Position numbers and translations under genes: made by a program. Under the pieces are notes generated by a model. The model worked only from the letters and a program-made list of their open reading frames with translations. It was not told the DNA's origin and ran no database searches. From positions 1-47,438 of the forward strand of contig JAZUBU010000010.1 in assembly GCA_045638645.1 (NCBI GenBank): DNA of 47,438 bases, read 5' to 3'. The DNA comes from JAGCJX01 sp045638645. Its GTDB lineage: Bacteria; Bacteroidota; Bacteroidia; Bacteroidales; UBA932. Numbering within the stretch: position 1 is the first letter of the stretch; each line of letters opens with the position of its first letter. Shown here piece by piece: positions 26,288 to 32,999 of this stretch.

Positions 26288-26938
26288 CTACTTCCAGATA
26301 AAACGGGAATTGATGGACTCCCCACCATCCACAACGATGCTTTGACCGGTACAAAACGTATTTACAACGGTTAAGAAATAAGCCCATTGGGCGATCTCCT
26401 CGGGGGTCGCCCATTTTTTTAGGGGAGTCTGCTCCATGATCTCGGCCCAGCAGACCGGATCCTGGATCACGCAATCGTTCAGCGGGGTCAGGACACCACC
26501 CGGATCCAGGCTGTTGCAAGTGGCACCGTATTGGGCGACGCGTAGGGCTACATTTTTTGTATACGAGAGAACACCGCCTTTGCTGGCACAATATTCCGGA
26601 AATTCGGATCCGGTGTGTGCACTGGCCGATCCGATGTTGAGGATGGACCGGATTGCCGGTTGGATGCCGTATCGTTCTGTGATGTGGATGAGCGCTTTCA
26701 GATTCACGTCGATGTCGTTGGCATTTTGTACACCGGCGTTGTTGATCAGGATCTCAATCGCCTGCAGATCCGGCAGACGGTCATAATCCGTGATGTCACA
26801 ACGATAGTGGGTGTACTGGTCGTGGACGATGGACCCAGGCTCTTTGTCGATACCGATGACGTGGTGTCCATGTTGAAGGAAACATTCGGCAATGGCCTTG
26901 CCAATTCCTTGGGAGGTACCGGTGATGAGTGTTTTCAT
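26288..26938 (-). CDS. Short-chain dehydrogenase/reductase
   Basis: A 216-residue NAD(P)-dependent oxidoreductase. The cofactor motif TGTSQGIG lies near residues 7-13, NNAG near 66-69 and the catalytic Tyr116 and Lys120 in YCASKGG, with Ser in GSASAHTG. The C-terminus (SIVVDGG) is typical of classical SDRs. I chose the start at 26938 (MKTLITG); earlier in-frame codons overlap the next gene. It starts 10 bases after the second SDR and is probably co-transcribed with it. A substrate is not shown. It could act on a lipid or sugar; a role in the neighbouring sulfonolipid pathway is one possibility. Confidence 0.9.
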   Translation of the reverse strand: MKTLITGTSQGIGKAIAECFLQHGHHVIGIDKEPGSIVHDQYTHYRCDITDYDRLPDLQAIEILINNAGVQNANDIDVNLKALIHITERYGIQPAIRSILNIGSASAHTGSEFPEYCASKGGVLSYTKNVALRVAQYGATCNSLDPGGVLTPLNDCVIQDPVCWAEIMEQTPLKKWATPEEIAQWAYFLTVVNTFCTGQSIVVDGGESINSRFIWK

Positions 26939-26948
26939 GGACAGGAAT

Positions 26949-27737
26949 TTATCGGGCCGAGACGTTTCGGGCAATCAGACGGAACAGGCAGGGGATGTAT
27001 TTGTAGAAAGGAACCATGATGGTATCGAATCCACCGATGACTTTCTGGTGTTTGCCTCGGGCGATGGCGCGGATGGCCACCTTGGCGCATCGGTTGACAT
27101 CGTAACCGTTGGCCTGGCCGGGATCCATGATGCCGGTAGCCTTACCTTGGCCGTCCAGGGCATTTTTGGATACGTCCGTGTGGATGCGGCCCGGAATGAG
27201 AATCGTGGTTTTAATTTGGGGATATTCCAAGGCGATGGTTTCGTAAAAACCATGGATGGCATGCTTGGAGGCGCAGTAGGCCGAGCGTACCGGGAAACCG
27301 AAGACCCCAGAGACCGAAGAGACGACGGCAATGTGGACACCCCGCTCCAGGAACATGTCTTTCAGGGATTTAACGAGATAAATGCCACCAAAATAATTCA
27401 CCTCCATCAGCCGGCGGTCCACTTGGATGTCGGTTTCCAAGGTGAGCGCCCGTTGGGAGATCCCAGCATTCAGCAGCAGAAAGTCGATGAGGTGGCCTTC
27501 CGTGCGGATCCATGCCACCAGTTCATCGATCGATGCGGTTTGTTCCACATCCACGGTTTTGCACCAGGCTTGCACACCGAATTCCCGGCATTTTTGTTGG
27601 ACTTTTTCCAGGGTTTCGATCCGACGGCCGGTGAGGATGACGTTCGTCCCTTTTTGTGCATATTGGTAGGCCATGGCTTCTCCGATACCGGAGCCACCAC
27701 CGGTGATGAGTACTGTCTTACCTTTGAATGTTAACAT
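26949..27737 (-). CDS. Short-chain dehydrogenase, candidate 3-ketocapnine/3-ketosphinganine-type reductase
   Basis: A 262-residue SDR with cofactor motif TGGGSGIG (12-19), NAG and catalytic residues Tyr154 and Lys158 in YCASKHA with a preceding Ser. The overall pattern, with a C-terminal hydrophobic stretch (KYIPCLFRLIA), resembles the DHRS7-type and ketosphinganine reductase-like SDRs that work on lipids at the membrane. The sulfonolipid pathway needs an SDR to reduce the 3-keto product of the cysteate acyltransferase encoded 4 kb away, and this gene is the best candidate in the window. That function is inferred, not shown. A TATCTTTG -7 box lies upstream. Confidence 0.88.
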   Translation of the reverse strand: MLTFKGKTVLITGGGSGIGEAMAYQYAQKGTNVILTGRRIETLEKVQQKCREFGVQAWCKTVDVEQTASIDELVAWIRTEGHLIDFLLLNAGISQRALTLETDIQVDRRLMEVNYFGGIYLVKSLKDMFLERGVHIAVVSSVSGVFGFPVRSAYCASKHAIHGFYETIALEYPQIKTTILIPGRIHTDVSKNALDGQGKATGIMDPGQANGYDVNRCAKVAIRAIARGKHQKVIGGFDTIMVPFYKYIPCLFRLIARNVSAR

Positions 27738-27759
27738 GATACGTTGATTTACTTTTTTA

Positions 27760-27767
27760 CAAAGATA
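27760..27767 (-). promoter_or_regulatory. -7 promoter box for the SDR pair
   Basis: Minus strand TATCTTTG, an exact TAnnTTTG match, 23-30 bases before the start at 27737. No clear -33 box. Confidence 0.5.
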
Positions 27768-27779
27768 AACGAATTTGGT

Positions 27780-28061
27780 TTATTTGCGATCCATCCAGCA
27801 CCAGAGCTGGTACATCAGGGCCCCCCAACCCAAAAACAGCAGGATGTAGAGCCACAAAGGCAGTTCGCTCTGATAGGCCCGATCGTTGATCATGGTTTCG
27901 AAGCCGGGAATGTCCGCATAATAATAGGCACCCGCCCCAAAATCATAGCCTTCGACCAGCCCCAAGCCCCGGATCATGATGACGAGGGCGCAAGTGCAGA
28001 GCAGCATTACGGTAAGCCACGTGAGGGAGGTCCCTATTTTTTTGCGCAGCACTTTCATCAC
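27780..28061 (-). CDS. Small two-helix membrane protein coupled to the YeiH exporter
   Basis: A 93-residue protein with a basic N-terminus, one membrane helix (about residues 13-32), a soluble loop of about 35 residues rich in Tyr (GAGAYYYADIPGFE) and a second helix (about 68-87, LWLYILLFLGWGALMYQLW). No known domain. Its start overlaps the stop of the YeiH gene by 4 bases (ATGA), so the two are translated together and the protein may be a subunit or assembly partner of that exporter. No enzyme motif is present. Confidence 0.85.
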   Translation of the reverse strand: MMKVLRKKIGTSLTWLTVMLLCTCALVIMIRGLGLVEGYDFGAGAYYYADIPGFETMINDRAYQSELPLWLYILLFLGWGALMYQLWCWMDRK

Positions 28062-29404
28062 TGGAACAATTCAAGTTGAGGGATTTCAAACAGGACACCG
28101 GACAGCAACAACCAGACTGCCAGGAAGGTCAGTGCGATGTTGAACAACTGGCCGACGATGTAAAGCCAAAGGATTTTGCTGCCTCGCAGCTGTTTGACGG
28201 TTTCGCGCAGGTTGGTGTCCAGGCCGATGCTGACGAAAGCCAACACGAATGCCCAGTTTTTGTACTGGTCCAGGACGCCGTTGATGGCCTTCACTTCACC
28301 GCCTCCGAAAAGGGGTTGGATGATGAACGATGCCACGATGGATGCGGCAAAGAAACCCAGGATGAATTTCGGGAAACGGGTCCAGATCTCACCGATGCCC
28401 ACCTTTTGTTCCGATGTTTTGTTCACCCGGGTGGTGAAGAAGACTGCCACAAAGAACGCAATGAAGCCGATCAGAATGTTCTGGATGCTCTTGACCAGCA
28501 CCGCCACTTGTTCTGCTTCCGGTCCCAATGCATTACCGGCCAGCACGACCGCCCCGGTAGAATCCACCGTACCGCCAATCAGCGCACCTCCCATCATCGG
28601 GCTCATGCCTACTGCCTGGATGATCTTGGGTTCAAAGACCATCATCAGGACGGTGAACAAGATGGAAATGGAAATGGCAAAACCCAGGTCACTTTTCTTG
28701 ACACCGGAAGCTGCTCCGGTAGCAATCGCGGCACTGGTACCGCAGACCGAGGTCGCGGAGGCAACGGTGATGACCAGTGATTTGTTTTTGATTTTCAGTA
28801 CTTTTGTTCCAAACCACCACATAAAAAGGATTACCAATGGGGTGACACCCCAAGCAATGCCCAACCCGTAGAGACCAAAGGTGGCAATGTTGTTGAACAA
28901 TACGCTGAACCCCATGATGACCAGACCGGTTTTGATGTAGAATTCCGTGCGGATGGCGGGTTTGAGCCAGGCCGGAATGCCCACCGTATTGGAGATGAGT
29001 AACCCGATGAACAAGGCCCAGAATGCCCATTCCAAATAGCGGTTGAGCGTGAATTCGGCACTGATGAGCCGAACGACAATGGCCAGTACAAACAGCAGCA
29101 GGAAGGCAGGAAAATACTGTCTGACCTTTTCCCCTTGGAGTTTGATGCTGAGGGTAAACAAACCACCCAACACCAGGAAGGTCCGCAGGAGCTGGCCTAT
29201 CAAGGTGCCGGTGAACAGCGAGGAGAACGGCCTGGGAGCCTGTACATCTTCCCAGAGGTGCCAGGTGGAGAACTTGGCCGCTGTAAAGTCAAATCCCCCG
29301 CCGATGACCGAAACAATGGCCAGGAGGATGATGACAAAGCCGATCCAGACGGATTGAGAATCTTCCGTATTCCAAAGTTTTGCAAACGAATGCTTCATTT
29401 TCAA
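28058..29404 (-). CDS. YeiH-family putative sulfate/sulfite exporter
   Basis: A 448-residue inner-membrane protein with about ten or eleven helices, including paired glycine/serine motifs such as GASSGVKKSDLGFAISISI-like and MMGGALIGGTVDSTGAVV. This family (YeiH/Cons_hypoth698) is annotated as sulfate exporters, but the true substrate is not settled. It is divergent from a MarR regulator gene only 41 bases away and about 1.8 kb from cysteate synthase, which consumes sulfite; handling of sulfite or sulfate for sulfonolipid synthesis is an attractive inference. The 93-residue membrane protein is coupled behind it. Confidence 0.88.
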   Translation of the reverse strand: MKMKHSFAKLWNTEDSQSVWIGFVIILLAIVSVIGGGFDFTAAKFSTWHLWEDVQAPRPFSSLFTGTLIGQLLRTFLVLGGLFTLSIKLQGEKVRQYFPAFLLLFVLAIVVRLISAEFTLNRYLEWAFWALFIGLLISNTVGIPAWLKPAIRTEFYIKTGLVIMGFSVLFNNIATFGLYGLGIAWGVTPLVILFMWWFGTKVLKIKNKSLVITVASATSVCGTSAAIATGAASGVKKSDLGFAISISILFTVLMMVFEPKIIQAVGMSPMMGGALIGGTVDSTGAVVLAGNALGPEAEQVAVLVKSIQNILIGFIAFFVAVFFTTRVNKTSEQKVGIGEIWTRFPKFILGFFAASIVASFIIQPLFGGGEVKAINGVLDQYKNWAFVLAFVSIGLDTNLRETVKQLRGSKILWLYIVGQLFNIALTFLAVWLLLSGVLFEIPQLELFQ

Positions 29405-29414
29405 TATCTTTTAT

Positions 29415-29422
29415 TAAATTTG
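29415..29422 (+). promoter_or_regulatory. -7 promoter box of the MarR gene
   Basis: TAAATTTG, an exact TAnnTTTG match, with transcription starting near 29429 and a leader of about 17 bases. It lies in the short divergent gap, so a regulator bound here could control both the marR and yeiH genes. Confidence 0.5.
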
Positions 29423-29445
29423 TAAAACACGATTACTATCTACCT

Positions 29446-29916
29446 ATGCTACTTTCCAAAGAAATTGCCGTTGAACTGAATCTGACCGGTTGCAAATTAA
29501 AACAGTTCATGGCGGCCATGCTCAAGCACCGGAACATCGACCTGACCCCGGAGCAGTTCCTGCTGATCGACTTGTTGTGGAACCAGGGTTCCATGTCCCA
29601 ACAACAATTGGCAGACCGGATGCAAAAGGACAAGAACTCCGTCACCAAACTGGTCGATGCCATCGAGCGGAAAGGTCTGGTCAACCGTTGCCAGAATCCC
29701 CAGGACCGCCGCTCCAATACCATTGTGCTGACGGAAAAGGCCCAACAACTCAAACTCGGAGCCAAACAAGTCGGTATTTCTTTGCTTGACCAGATGCTGG
29801 TCGGTATCGAAGAGAACGAATTGCACAATTTTTTGGCAACCTTGCGCAAACTCTCCCACAACATGACGGTTCCGGAGACCGTCTCAGCAGCGACCGTCTC
29901 GGAAGATACCTTATAA
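29446..29916 (+). CDS. MarR-family transcriptional regulator
   Basis: A 156-residue winged-helix regulator. Helix-turn-helix region: MSQQQLADRMQKDKNSVTKLVDAIERKG, then the wing with QDPRDRRSN-like residues (NPQDRRSNTIVLTEKAQ). Helices at both ends form the dimer interface. MarR proteins usually repress a neighbouring operon and release DNA on binding a ligand. It is divergent from the YeiH gene with 41 bases between, so it probably controls yeiH and itself. The gene overlaps the 3' end of cysteate synthase by 6 bases, tail to tail. I chose the Met at 29446 (MLLSKEIA); the upstream Met would lie inside yeiH. Confidence 0.93.
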   Translation: MLLSKEIAVELNLTGCKLKQFMAAMLKHRNIDLTPEQFLLIDLLWNQGSMSQQQLADRMQKDKNSVTKLVDAIERKGLVNRCQNPQDRRSNTIVLTEKAQQLKLGAKQVGISLLDQMLVGIEENELHNFLATLRKLSHNMTVPETVSAATVSEDTL

Positions 29917-31194
29917 TATAGCCAACACAGCTGTGACCACTTCATCAGCCGGCAGCTCCGGTGATAAAACAAGGTCCGGTTCTTTGTGCCAACATCCTCG
30001 GGAGGTTGCTCCCAGCACCCCACCACCGGTACAGTTCAACATGATGTATTCGTCTTTTCGGACCGTACCTTCTTTCACGGCTTGGGCCAGGGCTGCTACC
30101 GCAACACAAGCAGCCGGTACCAGATCGTAGCCTTCGCGGTTGCGGAATTGCATCATCCAGTGCAGGATTTCCTCGTTGGAGGCCAGGTAACAATCCCCGT
30201 GGCTGGCTTTCAGCACATCGAAGAGCCCCCCTGCCAAACTATAGGGCGGTTTCCGGTTGGAAAGCACGCTGGCCAGGATCTTGTCGGCTTGGTTGCGACC
30301 GAGGGTTGGATCCAATGCCGGCAGTTCGCGGGAATCTGCTTTCCAAGCATCATACATTAGTGTAAAGGGTTTGTTTTGAGCGACAAAAACCCGCATCTTA
30401 TTTTCGCCAAACCGACCGTCTTCTGCCAAGCGGCAGGCATTTTCCCAAGCGGCTATGGCTCCGGTACCGGATCCTACGGCTTGAAAATACGCGTCGGGGA
30501 TGCGTCCCATTTTCTCCACGCAACTCAGGATCGTGGTTCCCATCCCGTCGCGGCGGGCTACGTTCTTCGCGCCCCCTTCCAGGAGGAATCTTTCGTGCGT
30601 TGCCAGTTTCTCGCCCAAGGCAATTGCATCGTAGTAGTCACATCCGTGCGGGGCCGCAATCACTTTGACACAAGGATGCAGGGGCTTGCGGAACCACAAG
30701 TCCTGTTTTTTGTCTTCCGGAATACAAATGACAATCGGGATGCGGTTGTCCGAGCAGACTTGGGCAAAGGCGCGGGCCGTGTTGCCAGCCGATTGCACCA
30801 CCAGGATTCGGTTTTCGGATTCGGGCAGACGGGCCAAGACGCTGTAAGCTTCGGTTTCTTTGAACGAACCGGTACGCATCTGGGCCCCCTTGCGGGGATG
30901 CCAGCCGGAGAAGGTGATGTACAAATTTTCCAGACCCAGGTATGCGGCCAAGCCTTTGGATTGGTAGGTCACAGGGGCGCAGGAATTTTTCAGGGTCCGG
31001 CGGATGGGCAGCCAGTTCGCATAACGGTAGATGCCGTCGAGATCTTCTCGCGGAACGAACTGTTTGTGCTCGTATTGGGCCCGGAGCAGGGCAGGAGCGG
31101 TGTTGGCCGGATCACTCAAGGTCCAGCCCAGCTCCTCCACTTGCTTTCCGTCGGCTACGTTGATCAGCGTATAATTGGTTTTTGAAAAAGTCAT
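29911..31194 (-). CDS. Cysteate synthase (threonine synthase-like PLP enzyme)
   Basis: A 427-residue PLP-dependent enzyme of the threonine synthase fold. The PLP lysine is Lys112 in RTGSFKETEAY, with phosphate-binding GNTARAF and GSGTGAIAAWE. The protein matches the Bacteroidota cysteate synthases, which make cysteate from O-phosphoserine and sulfite, more than true threonine synthases (no N-terminal threonine synthase domain, and the phrase YKSKGLAAYLGLENLY-like near residue 77). It starts 6 bases after the SulA/CFAT-like gene in the same operon, so cysteate would be used at once for sulfonolipid synthesis. A threonine synthase or diaminopropionate-type role cannot be fully excluded. Confidence 0.85.
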   Translation of the reverse strand: MTFSKTNYTLINVADGKQVEELGWTLSDPANTAPALLRAQYEHKQFVPREDLDGIYRYANWLPIRRTLKNSCAPVTYQSKGLAAYLGLENLYITFSGWHPRKGAQMRTGSFKETEAYSVLARLPESENRILVVQSAGNTARAFAQVCSDNRIPIVICIPEDKKQDLWFRKPLHPCVKVIAAPHGCDYYDAIALGEKLATHERFLLEGGAKNVARRDGMGTTILSCVEKMGRIPDAYFQAVGSGTGAIAAWENACRLAEDGRFGENKMRVFVAQNKPFTLMYDAWKADSRELPALDPTLGRNQADKILASVLSNRKPPYSLAGGLFDVLKASHGDCYLASNEEILHWMMQFRNREGYDLVPAACVAVAALAQAVKEGTVRKDEYIMLNCTGGGVLGATSRGCWHKEPDLVLSPELPADEVVTAVLAIL

Positions 31195-31200
31195 GTTTAC

Positions 31201-32466
31201 CTATTTTAGTAAAGCCATGTTGGGCATTTCCTTGTCAAATTCGCCGCGGTCCAGGCGTTCCTTGATGTCGCGGAAGGCCGCCAGGGTGCGTTCCACATCT
31301 TCCAGGCTGTGGGCTGCTGTCGGGATGATGCGGAAAATCACCATACCGGGCGGGATGACCGGATAGATCACGACCGAGCAGAAGATCTTGTATTCTTCCC
31401 GCAAGGCCACCGCAATGTTGGAAGCCTGGTTGACACCGGCTTTTACGTGGACCGGAGTGACACACGCTTCGGCCGGTCCGATGTCAAAACCAATTTCCCG
31501 GAATCCTTCCTGCAGGGTGCGGGTAATCAGCCAGAGTTTTTCACGGAGGGAATCTCCTTCCGGACTATCGATGATTTCCAGTCGTTTGAGACAGCCTTCT
31601 ACGATGGGCATCGGCAGGGATTTGGCATAGATCTGTGAACGCATGTTGTATTTGAGGTAGTCGATGATGTCCTTGTCCGAAGCGATGAAACCACCGATGA
31701 TGGCCATGGATTTTGCGTAGGCCCCGATGTAGATATCCACTCCGTCCATGACGTTGAAATGTTCCGAAGTACCCCGACCGTGTGCGCCCATCACGCCGAA
31801 ACCGTGAGCGTCATCGATCATGATCCGGAAACTGTGTTTCTCTTTGAGGGCAACGATCTGATCCAAAATCCCCAGGGCGCCGGTCATACCGAAGACGCCT
31901 TCGGTGATGAGGAGCACGCCGCCACCTTTTTCTTCGGCCTCTGCGCAGGCTTTGGTCAGGACGCGGTCGCAGTCCTTGATGTCGTTGTGGCGGAATTTGT
32001 ATTTGCTGCCGATGTGCAGGCGGATACCGTCCAACAAACAAGCGTGGTCTTCCGCATCGTACACAATTACATCATTCCGACCTACCAGTGAGTCAATCGC
32101 AGAAAGAATGCCCTGGTATCCGAAATTGAACAGGAAGGCGGCTTCCTTCTTTTCGAAGGCAGCCAGTCTGCGTTCCAGCTCTTCGTGGAGATGGGTCTGC
32201 CCGGTCATCAGGCGGCTGCCCATCGGGTAGGCGAGCCCCCATTTTACAGCGGCTTCCCCGTCCACCTTGCGAATTTCCGGGTGGTTGGCCAAGCCGAGGT
32301 AGTTGTTGATGCTCCAGCACAACACTTCTTCTCCGTTGAACTTCATGTAAGGACCCAATTCCCCTTCGAGTTTGGGGAAGATGAAATATCCTTCTGCCTT
32401 TTCCCGGTATTGTCCGAGCGGACCCCCGGTTGATTTTCTGATTCTGTCAAAAATGTCCACTTTCAT
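31201..32466 (-). CDS. sulA: Cysteate fatty-acyltransferase (alpha-oxoamine synthase), first step of sulfonolipid synthesis
   Basis: A 421-residue PLP enzyme of the alpha-oxoamine synthase family (relatives: serine palmitoyltransferase, KBL, AONS). The PLP lysine is Lys252 in GAYAKSMAIIGGF, preceded by DDAHGFG (219-225) and the His in DAEDHACLLD. It joins a fatty acyl group to cysteate with loss of CO2, giving 3-ketocapnine, precursor of sulfobacin-type sulfonolipids. The cysteate synthase gene lies 6 bases downstream, which is the main reason to prefer cysteate over serine or glycine. It has its own promoter at 32560-32590 overlapped by an inverted repeat. A serine palmitoyltransferase is the main alternative. 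Confidence 0.85.
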   Translation of the reverse strand: MKVDIFDRIRKSTGGPLGQYREKAEGYFIFPKLEGELGPYMKFNGEEVLCWSINNYLGLANHPEIRKVDGEAAVKWGLAYPMGSRLMTGQTHLHEELERRLAAFEKKEAAFLFNFGYQGILSAIDSLVGRNDVIVYDAEDHACLLDGIRLHIGSKYKFRHNDIKDCDRVLTKACAEAEEKGGGVLLITEGVFGMTGALGILDQIVALKEKHSFRIMIDDAHGFGVMGAHGRGTSEHFNVMDGVDIYIGAYAKSMAIIGGFIASDKDIIDYLKYNMRSQIYAKSLPMPIVEGCLKRLEIIDSPEGDSLREKLWLITRTLQEGFREIGFDIGPAEACVTPVHVKAGVNQASNIAVALREEYKIFCSVVIYPVIPPGMVIFRIIPTAAHSLEDVERTLAAFRDIKERLDRGEFDKEMPNMALLK

Positions 32467-32532
32467 ACGATATTATTTACAATTGATTTTCAATGATTTG
32501 TAATCTTTATCCCTGCCACGGCAGGATTTTAC

Positions 32533-32571
32533 AAAGTAAAAGGTTTTACTTTTATCCCACAAAAGTAAAAC
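32533..32571. promoter_or_regulatory. Operator-like inverted repeats at the sulA promoter
   Basis: AAAGTAAAA (32533-32541) and TTTTACTTT (32544-32552) form a palindrome with a 2-base centre. GTTTTACTTTT (32543-32553) also pairs with AAAAGTAAAAC (32561-32571), which covers the -7 box. Three copies of one half-site thus sit across the transcription start, as expected for a repressor or activator site. The regulator is unknown. Confidence 0.7.
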
Positions 32572-32590
32572 ATCAAACTAATATTGCAAA
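32560..32590 (-). promoter_or_regulatory. Promoter of the sulA/cysteate synthase operon
   Basis: Minus strand TTTG (32590-32587) and TACTTTTG (32567-32560), separated by 19 bases. Transcription would start near 32553, leaving a leader of about 87 bases that begins in the repeated half-sites. Confidence 0.82.
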
Positions 32591-32757
32591 AAAAAGTTGA
32601 TAAATAATAAGTCTGATGTACTGCAAGCATACAGCCCAGAAAAAGATTCGCTTGGAAGAAACGGTCCCAGCCTGTTGGAGCAAGAAAAATGAGGCAAGAT
32701 GTTCCGTGACGGCTGACTGCCGAAGAGAGGAGTGGAAAGGTTCTTAAAATTGTCCGT

Positions 32758-32992
32758 CTCTTAATAAGAGAAATATCTCTAAATCTTTAACATTCAAGTG
32801 CAAAAATAAGTAAATTCAATTCGATAACCAAAACTTTTTGATAGAATTTTCATCGGAGAACAATATTGTAATTTCTTCTTGTCATTGAAATAATAATCAG
32901 TATATCAGATAATTAAAAAATACGATTTTTAGATAGTATTACTAATTGTGTTGATAATTCTACTATTTGTTTGTACATCTCTTATTAAGAGA
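32758..32992. promoter_or_regulatory. Probable invertible promoter segment before the fimbrial operon
   Basis: The ends are TCTCTTAATAAGAGA (32758-32772) and TCTCTTATTAAGAGA (32978-32992), exact reverse complements of each other, including the odd central base. The right copy is extended to a perfect 15-bp-arm palindrome (32970-33000) that ends on the first base of the next start codon. Inside is one full promoter (32802-32833) that points left. In the flipped state it would start near 32955 and run into the fimbrial genes. The two sites are also nearly direct repeats because each is itself palindromic, so a pair of operator sites is the main alternative. Confidence 0.65.
32802..32833 (-). 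promoter_or_regulatory. Promoter inside the invertible segment, pointing away from the fimbriae
   Basis: Minus strand TTTG (32833-32830) and TATTTTTG (32809-32802), separated by 20 bases, a full consensus match. In this orientation transcription starts near 32795 and runs left toward sulA. The plus strand before the fimbrial start has only A/T-rich sequence with a poor match (TACTATTTG near 32961). Confidence 0.78.
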
Positions 32993-32999
32993 TGTACAA

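Noticed and set aside
29911..31194. Ordinary threonine synthase
   Set aside because: No N-terminal threonine synthase domain, no thr operon, and it is paired with the acyltransferase gene.
31201..32466. Glycine C-acetyltransferase or biotin synthesis AONS
   Set aside because: Neighbouring cysteate synthase and sequence details fit cysteate acyltransferase better; no bio or threonine degradation genes nearby.
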